Below, piece by piece: positions 55,330 to 64,000 of a stretch of 64,000 nucleotides of DNA. A program made the translations under genes and the position numbers. The DNA is from Takakia lepidozioides (taxonomy: Eukaryota; Streptophyta; Takakiopsida; Takakiales; Takakiaceae). Where the stretch lies: NCBI GenBank assembly GCA_030704615.1, contig CM060731.1, positions 64,772,756 to 64,836,755 on the forward strand, in the 5' to 3' direction. Position 1 is the first letter of the stretch; each line of letters starts with the position of its first letter. The notes under the pieces were generated by a model. The model was given only the letters and a program-made list of their open reading frames with translations, was not told the origin of the DNA and searched no databases.

Positions 55330-56215
55330 TGCAAAAATTAAAAAAATTAAAAAAATTAAAAATAAATCACTCGTTTCGTGGGACCTTGATGGGGGAGGCT
55401 GGGCTCTGAAGAACAACGGTTTTGAGCTAGCTGATCCGGCAGAAAAGTCGGAGTTGCCTCCCTGTTGCATTTTAACAAAGGGGATTACTCCCTTGCAGGT
55501 AATCTTTTCGGGTTTTCAGCCCAATTCTTAACTATGGGGGAGACCAGCCTGCAGGTAATTCCTTTGGACTGAATGTTGTTGGGGCCTATATGTACCTCTA
55601 TTTGCTCCATTTTTTAACCTTCAGTGAATGGCGTGGTTTCCTGAGGTGGTTCCATTATGAGGAATGGTTGGTGGACGTAAGGAGGCACTGGCGGACCCTG
55701 TGGAGGTTTGCATGGGGCCTTGGAGGCAAATTTCATGAGCTCGTGGAGGGTGGTTTGAGGAGTGTCTACAGGTTGCTCTCATGGTCATGCAAGTGAGAGA
55801 AGAGAGGAAAAAAGAGGGTGTTGGAATGAGAGCGTGCTGGGGTTAGGCATTGCTTTAGTTTCTCTTCCTCGTAGTTTTATACCTTCTCTGTAGGCCGAGA
55901 CCTTTCCGTGGGTGGAGGCAAGAGTCAATCCGGGTTTGGGCTGGGGTGTCCTTGCATGAGCGACACTGTGGAGTTGTTTTTGGTGTGGTGGAGTTGTTGT
56001 TTTCATTCTTGTGTTTGGATCCCCTCCACACCTGCATGCTTGATTGTGCGCCATGCTAGTTTTGTGTGGGCGCTTGATTTTATAGGTGGTTGATTCGGGC
56101 TTGATCGCTAATCCAACCCTAGAGCATGTTGTCGATGGTGAGGCTGGGTTGATGACCAGTCAAATCATCTTTGTTTCTCCTGTGGTGAGGTTGGAGGTGA
56201 TGACCAGCCAACCAT
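55330..56215. other. No gene seen; leader of the Ty3/C5-methylase element?
   Basis: A 68-codon Trp-rich frame (55590-55796) is unrecognised. No LTR boundary was identified, so the element's 5' end is unknown. Confidence 0.3.
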
Positions 56216-56373
56216 AGGAGTGCCTGCGGTGAATGCAGGTGCAGGTGCAGGCTATGTTAGGAGCCTAGTATTCCAAACCATAAGCCGCATCAGGTTCTCT
56301 ACCCTGTTACCTTGTGGAGAAGGGGTTAGAGACAGGTTTATGACCGGTAGAGTGTCAGTTTGTCAACACAGAG

Positions 56374-58236
56374 GTGCCACTAGTTGCTGGGGAAAGTGCC
56401 GGTAGTAGCACTAGCGATACTAGCGTGTATATGAGACGAGGTGTGCGGTTTAGGCCACCTTCACCTCTTGTGTCTTCTACGGAAGGTTCTGATTCGGATT
56501 GTGAATCAAGAGGACTCACACCGGCGGTGCAAGTTGTTTCCTTGCCATTGTTGTGGGACACAATGGAGGATATGTATGGAGCTACCAAGGGGCCACGAAG
56601 GTACTCTGGGGCGGTGGGCACCATTGAGTTGGATGATTTTATCCAAGAATTTGATAGTTGATGTGACTTGCAGCAAATGCGCAATCCACAACTGTTTCCG
56701 CCTTTTATGGCATGGAGGAGGCTGTTTCAGCACCTTGAGGGGCCGCCCATGGATGATTACCATGAGTTTAGGCGGGGGCACGATGTTGAGATCGAGGAGT
56801 GGAGTATGTACTGGTCACCCGACTATGTCTCCATCACTAGAGGCATTAGAGGCACAAGGGCAGCAGCCACATCGGCAGTTGCACCAGCAGCTGCAGCTTC
56901 CACGAGCAGTAGTGGGACTAGTGGTACAGCAACTACGACGTACACCCAAGCTACTGCTGCACCAGCACCAGTGGCCATGCCTGCCTTCAACCCTGTTGTG
57001 GAGTTCTTCGAAGAGTTAAGAAGGAACTACCACGGGTTGAGGATAGAGAAATTGAGGAGCTTGCAAGAGTTCCAGAGGAAGCCTACTGAGAGCTTGAGGG
57101 AGGCTTTCACTCGCATGAGGCGCTTGATTAATATAACCCAAGGGGTTACGGAAGCTCAGGCAGTCCAATTCTGGTATGGGATATTGGACAAGGAGCTGGG
57201 GAGAAGGGTGCGGGATGCAACTCTCCTACAAGCGGGCCAACCCACCTTAGCAAATGTGTTTTTGCTGACAGAGCGGATAGAGCTCAACATGGTGGAGGAA
57301 CGACTGGTCATGGTGGGATTTGCCAAGGAGGCACCACAGGGTAGTGGTGCTCCTAGCCAGCCACTACCTCAACGTGCTCAAGGCAACAAAGGGCCTCAGG
57401 TGAAGCCCAAAGAAGGATAGAGAGGACCTCAGATGCAGGGGTCTCTCCCTTCATTTGCTGGCCAACAACGGGCGGATGTGGTGTGTTGGACATGTGGAGG
57501 ACCCCATGTCAAGAAGGATTGCCTAGAGGGAGACAATGGTTTGGCACCGGCACAGCCTGCACAGTTGCAGTGTGGGCATTGTGGCAAGTACGGGCATGGA
57601 GAGGCCCAGTGCTATGGTTTGCATCCTGAGTTGCGCCCATGCTAGTTCCAATGGAATAATGGTGGCCGGGGGCAAGGTGGAGCAGCCCAGAGAGGACGAG
57701 GTGCAGGCCAAGGGCAAGCTCAACATGGCCAAGGACGCGGAGGTCAGGGTGGTGACCAAGGCATGGCCAACCGGCTTCTGTAGCTAGAGCAGAGGCTCGC
57801 TGCCATGGCCACAGCTCAGGTGGTACCGGCTCCAAGGCCGGATGGTCCATCTCATGCTCCTGAGGGAGGAGACATGGGAGGCATGGGATTCATGTGCGGG
57901 GCAACACTTCCACTAGTGAGTGGTGTCACTACCACTACCACTATGAGTGGGGCACTACTACCACTAGTGAGGGGTGCCACTACCACTACCAATGTGGGTG
58001 GGGCACCACTACCACTAGTGCCGGGCAGCTCTACCACTACCACTATATACGGGGGCAGGACTACCACTGGTGCAAGTGGAGTCAGCTGCGGCAGTGACTC
58101 GAGGAGCAGCACGAGTTCCGCCATGGGGTGCGAAGGTGGAGTTGGATCCACAGCGTGGGGAGGCAAACCGTCAGGCCAGGCTTCCTCAGTCATTCATATT
58201 GGTGGAGACAGTGTCGACGCCATCTTTGGCACCTAG
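56374..58236 (+). mobile_element. Ty3-type gag and nucleocapsid of the C5-methylase element
   Basis: One frame runs from 56374 to 58236 with four stops: TGA 56659-56661 (Trp expected), and TAG 57418-57420, 57643-57645 and 57781-57783. It gives FFEELRRNYHGLRIEKLRSL, EAFTRMRRLINI and AVQFWYGILDKELGRRV (gag domain, about 57000-57310). Two zinc knuckles follow: CWTCGGPHVKKDC and CGHCGKYGHGEAQC. Then comes a Gly-rich tail and three 17-residue Thr-rich repeats (57907-58060). Gag packages element RNA. Confidence 0.75.
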
Positions 58237-59250
58237 TTCTCCCCCAACTGCTATCGAGGCGGAGGTTATTATGCCATTGGGGAGAGCTACATGGGCAGCA
58301 CCACTACCTAGTGTTGCCAAGGCTACGGCAGCTAGTATGCTACTGGGGGCGGCCACATCTGTGTGTCAGGCTCCATTGTTCTCGGCTACCATGATTGCGA
58401 CGCCGAGGGTAAGACCAGCTGAGGTGTTCAGGCTGGTAGCTACACTCTGTGAGAGTGGGGAGGTTACTTCATCTTCTGCGGAGATAATGGGAGGCGTAGA
58501 GACAGAGGGATCCTCAGATGTGAGGGTCAAGATTGCCACGGCGGCGCCATGGCGAGCTGCAGCTGCCAGGTTGATGGAGCTGCCAGCTAGGCCAACCATT
58601 GAGCGCGCCATGGTGACACCTGGAGTTGTCATATTAGACAACTAGGATGACATTTTCTGTTTGAGTGGACCGGCAGGCAAGAGGTACCGGCCACTGCAAG
58701 TCTTGTTGGACTCGGGAGCTCAGCCATTGATGTTGGGCAGAACCGCTATTGCAGGCTTGGGCCTCACGGAGGCGGATATGGAGCCGTGCTCTTTCCAGAT
58801 ACAGACATCTCTGGGAGGATCAGAGCAGACTCGGGGCATGACACGGCATAAGTTGGCTATCAGACTACAGCTGGATTATCCTATAGATGGCTCAGTGATG
58901 AGAGCCAAGGCCATTGTGACAGACGCGATCTCGTACGATGTCCTTATTGGTGGGGCAGTGTTGTACCCCATGGGCTTCACCCTGGATTTTTGGGAGGAGT
59001 CAGCTTCCTAAAGGCCTGGATGGTAGTCAGGGGAGGGCCAATGTGTGCAGCTCCCTGTGACGTTCATAGGAGGAGTTGCGGTTGCCCAGCGAGGCAAAAT
59101 GCCGACACTGGCAGCATTCACAGCTGCAGTGAGTTGGCCTGGAGAGTTGCTAGAGGGCAACGCTCATTTAGAGAATGTGTCACCTCCGGGAGAGCAGGAT
59201 GACATGTATGGTATGGTGGAGATGCCTGCCATGGTTGCTCACATTCCAAA
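58237..59250 (+). mobile_element. Retropepsin-like protease of the same element
   Basis: After a frame change between about 58070 and 58200, the frame carries an Ala/Thr-rich linker, a TAG at 58643-58645 (LDN stop DD), then RYRPLQVLLDSGAQPLMLG with the DSG catalytic motif and ISYDVLIGGAVLYPMGF, the flap/hydrophobic-Gly end. Two in-frame stops (TAA 59009-59011, TAG 59033-59035) and QLPVTFIGGVAVAQRGK lead toward the methylase. Confidence 0.7.
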
Positions 59251-60328
59251 TTGTGGGGCTCTAGTAAGGATTTGCAGCGGGTTGCTGATCGGCGTATGCA
59301 ACAAGCCTGGGTAGAGGCTTTTGTACCATCAGGAGAGGAGGACAGTGCGGGGATTGCACCAGGACCACCTCAGTTGTCACCATTGGACACCATACCGATC
59401 GTGTGGCAGTGTCAGGATGAAGGCATTTGCCTTCTAGACTTGTTTGGCGGGATCAACACCGGATTGGCTACTGTTCTACATGCATGTATACAAGTTCGGC
59501 GTTACCTGTATGTGGAGAGGGATGAGACCGCACGACGTGTCTCCCTATGCCATGTTGCTCAGTTGGTGCAGCAGTACCCTAAGTTGTTGCCGGTGTCTGC
59601 AGTTCGTGAATATCAGCAGGCCTTGCCAGCAGACATTTCGTTGTTGGGGGCGCAAGATTTAGAGCGGGTTGGCTCCATTGATTTGGTAGTGGTAGGTTGG
59701 GCCTGCCAAGGGCATTCATCAGCCGGGCATGGCAATGGATTGCGAGACTCGAGGTTGGGTTTGTTTTGGGATGGTGCGGGTTTTGCGTCACTTACAACTT
59801 CATCAAGCTGTATCTCCAGCATACATCTTGGAGAATGTGCCACTGATGGGCGATTCTCGGGCCAGGGTGATGGCCAGTGTGCATCAAGTCTGGTCGTGGC
59901 TTGGGTCAGCAGTGTTGCTGAATGTAGCTATAGTGGGGTCATGGGCTCATCGTCCACGGCTATGGTGGACTAACTTGATGCCACCTGCACTGCTCAAGCG
60001 TGCATTTGATGGGGTGCAGCGGCCAACATACCTCACAGTGGATAGCATTTTGGACACAATGAGGCAGTTTCAGCGTGTGAGACATGATGACCGTTCGCCT
60101 TTGGCAGTGGTCAACAAGGTGGGTCAACCACGAACAACACCATCTACACTGCTCAGCTTCCCAGGATCACATGCTTTCCGGGATAGTGGACCTGGCCTCC
60201 TGTGGGATGCTCAGTTGCAGCAGTTAGTGGAGCCTAATGCCGACGAGCGAGAGCGGGCTACGGGTTTTTCCACTGGGACACTACAACAGATCCCGGCTTT
60301 AACGTCTGCCACATTTGCCCAGTCGTAG
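59251..60328 (+). mobile_element. C5 cytosine DNA methyltransferase domain in a Ty3 polyprotein
   Basis: Motifs run in C5-methylase order. I is ICLLDLFGGINTGLATVL and II is YLYVERDETARR. IV is DLVVVGWACQGHSSAG, where the catalytic Cys is kept but PCQ reads ACQ. VI is PAYILENVPL, VIII is AHRPRLWWTNL, and the X-like end is ERATGFSTGT before the stop at 60326-60328. The AHRPR-type motif VIII is closer to DNMT3/DRM enzymes than to bacterial ones. A 2-base loss near 59771 splits it into two frames; there are no other breaks over 300 residues. It follows gag and protease on the same strand, so the enzyme was part of a retrotransposon polyprotein and might methylate the element's own DNA. No reverse transcriptase or integrase follows. 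Confidence 0.75.
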
Positions 60329-60329
60329 C

Positions 60330-61480
60330 ATATATGTCTACAAAATGCAAGGGGGCAGTCCTAGTTGCCAATTGTGACCACCAGAAGTCGTATATACCAC
60401 CTTGTACCTCCGCCACGTCAGGATCTGCGGTCAAACACGTTTGACCAGATAGGGGAAGATGGTAGATATGACTAGGAGTCATGGCCAAAACTGCAATAGG
60501 ATGACGTGGGCATGGGAATGTATGACAGCCAGTATTCACGACTGCACGTGGCAATTGCCGGTTGCCCAAGGAGTGTCTATGTGGACGATGCAAACATAAA
60601 TGGATGAAACATATGTAGGATGTGATTGCAAATGACGACGTGTCAACATATCATTGCTCGCGGGCACTAAGCCACACCCTGTGAATGAATGAATGAATGG
60701 ATGAATGAATGATTAGGATGAATTAGGATGAATGTGCTCAAATTTAGGGTTGTTAGGTCACAGTGTTAAGTATAAGGATAATAAGCAGTAAAAATATTTA
60801 ACTACTATTTCACTGACCCAGCAGATTAACAGTAAAACTAATCGACTGCTGGTTAAGGTTAGTGAAACAAAACAACTGTATTATCTCAACGAATGATACT
60901 CGAATGATACACAAATGCCTTGCTGGCAACTATTGGATGAACGTATCAAACATAACTTTTGTGCACTAGATGAACGTATGAACGAACGATACAACAAACG
61001 CCTTGCTGGCAACTATTGGATGAACGTAGGAACGAATGATAATGCAAACGCTGAGCTGGCAGCTATTGGATGAACTGACAGTGGAACTCATTTAAAGATT
61101 TTTTTTGGATGAATGGATGAAATTAAAATGGCCAAAAATGGAAAAAACAAATGAATGGATGGATGTATTGATACAAAACCCAAAATCCATCCATCTATCG
61201 CTACATTCATCCATCCAGTCATGAGTAGAGGGGACTTAGCGTTTTTTTGTCTCCCCTGCCATCTGTTTGTTTTCTTTGTGTCGAGTTTGATCGTGAGAGA
61301 CGACAAATAGGACGGAGCTGTGTTTGCTTTCTTTAAGTGTCGAGTCTAATCATGAGAGACGTCGAACAGGGCGGAGCTATGTTTGTTTTGTTTTAGGGTC
61401 GAGTCTGATCATGAGAGACGACGAGCGGAGCTGGTGGGATAGGGGACAGACAGGGACTCAAACCCTAGAATCGGGGCATG
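60330..61480. repeat. TGAATGAA and ~60-bp minor tandem repeats; no gene
   Basis: TGAATGAATGAATG tract at 60682-60710. CTTGCTGGCAACTATTGGAT units lie at about 60918, 61001 and (variant) 61050. A CGAGTCTGATCATGAGAGAC unit of about 60 bp is found at 61280, 61340 and 61399. GGATGGATG and CATCCATCC can pair across 61150-61218. Confidence 0.6.
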
Positions 61481-61890
61481 AAGAAATCCGTCCTGTGCGA
61501 AATCATTTCCAGCTCGGCATGATGCGAGGCCTCTCCTATGAGCCAAGCGAGAGGACAGGGCCTTGCGTATGGAGTGGGTGTGCAGGAGCGTATGCCTTGT
61601 GCAAATGTGTGAATTTTGCTTTGTTGGCCCCTGTTTTCTCTCACTGAAGTCGGAAGCAGGTTTGCTCGTCTTGGTTTCAGTAAAGGAGTTGGGTTGTTGA
61701 TCAGTAGAAACGGATGTACTCAGCGCAAAGATGCAAGAAAGCGCACGGGGCGTTAGGCAAGGCCGATAATTGGTATATCTGGCATGTAGGTCAACACTGG
61801 AGCATGGAACAGCGCTGGCAACAGTTCTTTAAAGATACTTTACAATGGTGGAATAGTAGCCTTGACAAGGTGAGCTTTCTTCATGTAGGA
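61480..61890 (+). pseudogene. OSB-like (PDF-motif) fragment
   Basis: MMRGLSYEPSER (about 61520) resembles TRGLSYEEHN at 30.8 kb, and MEQRWQQFFKDTLQWWNSS (61804-61860) is the PDF-motif head as at 31191. It is cut by the Ty3 insertion at 62096. No PPR sequence is visible on the window side. Confidence 0.45.
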
Positions 61891-62095
61891 TGAGAAAGGG
61901 AGATTGAGGAAACTCTGGTATGGTCGTATGGTGTGGACTGGATCGTACTGTTGTTGAGTGAAGTCAGTGAAGTCAAAATCTCGCTGTGCTATAGGAAAAC
62001 TGCTTTTACTGTCCGTATCGAGGTTGTCCTTGCTGAGCAGGGCATGAAAGTAGGATGCGCAAGGTGTTTTCCCTTGAGTTTGCAAGGTACTTGGG

Positions 62096-62821
62096 TGTCG
62101 CGGCCCTTTGCCTTGAGGACAGGGGGGTCGGAACACAAGAGGGGCTGCCCCTGTGGTGGGGGCAGTGGCAGCGATAGGTATGGGGGGCTGAAGCACCCTT
62201 GAGTGCCCAAAGCACTCAAGGAGGCGGAGGCGCTCACTAGGTGGAGCCCCGCACACCGGGTTGCGGTGGGGGTGGCTCCACAAGGGGTGGTGGTAGCTTA
62301 GCGGGACTTAGTGGGGGTGGCATAGGACTCCACCTGGGGTGGAGACCTCGTGGCGGGAGTCGTGGGGAGTCTTGGGACTCATCACGGTCCATAGGGGCCG
62401 TGGTGGGTGGGCCAAGACTCACCGCGACTCATCACCGGGAGTCGAGGGTGTTCGTGGTGGTTCGCCATAAAATGGCATGGTTGTTTGTGAAACCCCCGTG
62501 GACAGCTACAGAAGTATATATAGGGAGTAAAACCCCGAGAACGGTGCAAGCCCGTTGGTGACCAAAAGCTAGTGAGTAAGCGAGCGAGCCGGAAAACGAC
62601 CAAAGAGTGGGGAGCTATTTCGGACTGCCACCTACCAAAGGGAATTCCGCTGGTTCTAAATCGTTGGAGGGTTCTTTGGGAGATCAAGGGGGGGATCGTT
62701 ATGTCTCGGTGAGCAGCCGAAGCTCCAAGTTGGCCCGGCGGCCAGGTTGGGAGTTAGGTGCGCGCATCAAGCGAGTAACTATGACTTGAGGGGGGAGCTT
62801 ACCGAAGTGAGGTGCGCGACA
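62096..62821 (+). mobile_element. 5' LTR (726 bp) of a Ty3 element
   Basis: TGTCGCGGCCC to GTGCGCGACA, with a TATATATAGGG box near 62515. It is followed by the primer site CTTGGTATCAGAGC (62822-62835), complementary to an initiator-Met tRNA 3' end. The 5' flank is TTGGG (expected target duplication; the far end is out of the window). Confidence 0.95.
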
Positions 62822-62876
62822 CTTGGTATCAGAGCTTAGAGTTCAGTACGCAATCGTCCTTGGGATTGGCCTCATC

Positions 62877-64000
62877 ATGGGGTCGGGCAAGCCAAAGCGA
62901 AAGCGGAACGGCCCAAAAGATGATGATCCTGGTGAGCCCAATAGGGGCGACGTGTCACCGAGGCGGCCGTTTGAGGAGCGATGCATGTTTCCGAAAACGA
63001 GGCCGCTCAAGAGCGGGAAGAATCTGAAGAGTCGGAGCCTGAGGAATCCTTGAGAGCTTCGACCGACCAACAGATGCCTCCCACGCCGGCAGCCTTTTGG
63101 GAAGGGTTGTTGGCGCAATTTAGCGGGACGTTGAAAGACGTGTTGAAGGCGGCTAATACCACTTCCACTACGGCAAAGTTTAAGGTGAAGCCTAAGGAAC
63201 CCGGCACCTTCGAGGGCATCCGAAATCGGAAGGCACTCAACACCTGGCTCTTGGAGTTGGAGCAGTACTTCCGGGCGGCCAAGTTGAGTGACAAGGATCG
63301 GGTGGAAGTGGCTCCCACCTATTTGAGGGGCTATGCTCAACAATGGTGGCAGAAACGCCTTCACGACCGAGGTCCAAGCCCGGAAACCTTGAACTGGAGT
63401 GGGTTCAAGGAATTGATGAAGAGGCAGTTTGTGCCCCTCAACGCGTCCTGGCTCGCCCGGGACAAGATGAGGAATTTGAAGCAAACAGATGACATTCGGG
63501 GATATGTCCAGGCTTTCAATGTGCTGTTGCTCGAAGTCGCGGACATGGCAGAACCAGAAATGGTCTTCAACTTTGTGGCGGGACTGGCCCCATGGGCCAG
63601 GCGGAAGTTGGAGGAGAAGCCACCTAAGACTTTGAACGAGGCAATTGAGAGGGCTGAATGTTTCTCGGATGTCCCTAAGGGTGAAAGACAAGGCCGTACG
63701 GAGCTGAACCACAAAAAGACCCGGCGGGAAGGTGACTCTTTCCGACCGGAAAAGAAGTGGGATAGGCCACGCGGCGACAATGGCACGTGGAAATCGAAGG
63801 GAGGGCCTTCACAAGCCAAGGCGACACCCGGTGCTTCGAAAGGAAAAGTGGGTGGAGCGGCTTATGGCGGACAGAAGGCGACCTTTGATGGAGTGTGTTT
63901 CAATTGCGGGGAGCCCGGGCACAAAGCCAAGAAGTGCACAAAGCCCCGGCAATTGAACATGACTCGGGCGACCACAGAGCTGTCGGAAAATACCATCAGT
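62877..64000 (+). mobile_element. Ty3 gag (partial, runs off the window)
   Basis: Starts MGSGKPKRKRNGPKDDDPGE. An early frame change near 62975 (GAGCG for the GAAGCG of its relative) breaks the acidic segment. It then continues with FKELMKRQFVPLNASWLAR and the intact knuckle CFNCGEPGHKAKKC at about 63897-63938. It matches the minus-strand gag at 22.0-23.1 kb almost throughout, but keeps the Cys lost there. Confidence 0.92.

Noticed and set aside
57852-58193. Antisense Pro/Val-rich frame
   Set aside because: Mirror of the Thr-rich repeat on the sense strand.

Overview
The window reads as nuclear DNA of a streptophyte, most likely a seed-free land plant (a fern or lycophyte fits best; a bryophyte or charophyte cannot be excluded). 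The reasons are PLS/DYW-class PPR genes with many repeats, GT-AG introns, Ty3 (gypsy) elements with a TGGTATCAGAGC primer site, plant LINE tails with an RVT zinc-binding domain, and TTA-flanked MITEs. There are no operons, and most of the sequence is transposon debris and decayed genes. Genes that look intact are a PLS-class PPR array (31949-35077), a spliced HROB-like recombination gene (37688-41421, minus), a small secreted SH3-like protein (44674-45027) and short F-box ORFs (47.4-49.9 kb).

Layout. 0-2.6 kb: decayed PPR copy fused to a frameshifted HET-domain fragment that looks fungal. 3.8-5.1 kb: LINE 3' end. 7.05-7.45 kb: MITE. 8.8-21.3 kb: two decayed copies of a multi-exon gene resembling prokaryotic beta-class N4/N6 DNA methylases. 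Copy 2 carries an upstream ParB-like DGNHR domain, and a SWIM zinc finger lies further upstream, cut off by a Ty3 element and its downstream PMD-like/coiled-coil ORF; a solo LTR sits inside that ORF. 22.0-23.9 kb: truncated Ty3 element (minus). 23.9-24.5 kb: satellite. 24.7-35.6 kb: PPR and OSB-like sequences on both strands in a head-to-head arrangement, broken up by palindrome-rich repeats. 36.9-42.2 kb: HROB-like gene and a receptor-kinase fragment. 47.3-53.6 kb: F-box ORFs in a 1.75-kb tandem duplication beside a second PMD-like ORF and Ty3 integrase remnant. 56.2-60.3 kb: Ty3 gag, zinc knuckles and retropepsin followed by a C5 cytosine methyltransferase. 61.5-64 kb: OSB-like fragment and the 5' end of another Ty3 element with a 726-bp LTR.

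How it fits together. The two most unusual loci are DNA-methyltransferase systems of unrelated fold order: a C5 enzyme carried in a retrotransposon polyprotein, and a SWIM/ParB/beta-class methylase gene. Both are decayed here, so function would have to be tested on intact relatives. The HET fragment and the SH3 protein resemble fungal or bacterial families and are candidates for horizontal acquisition. Several palindrome or hairpin arrays (18.2-19.0 kb, 27.0-27.7 kb, and the CATCC/GTGAGC modules) are not explained by any element named here. Family names come from reading motifs by eye; no search was run.
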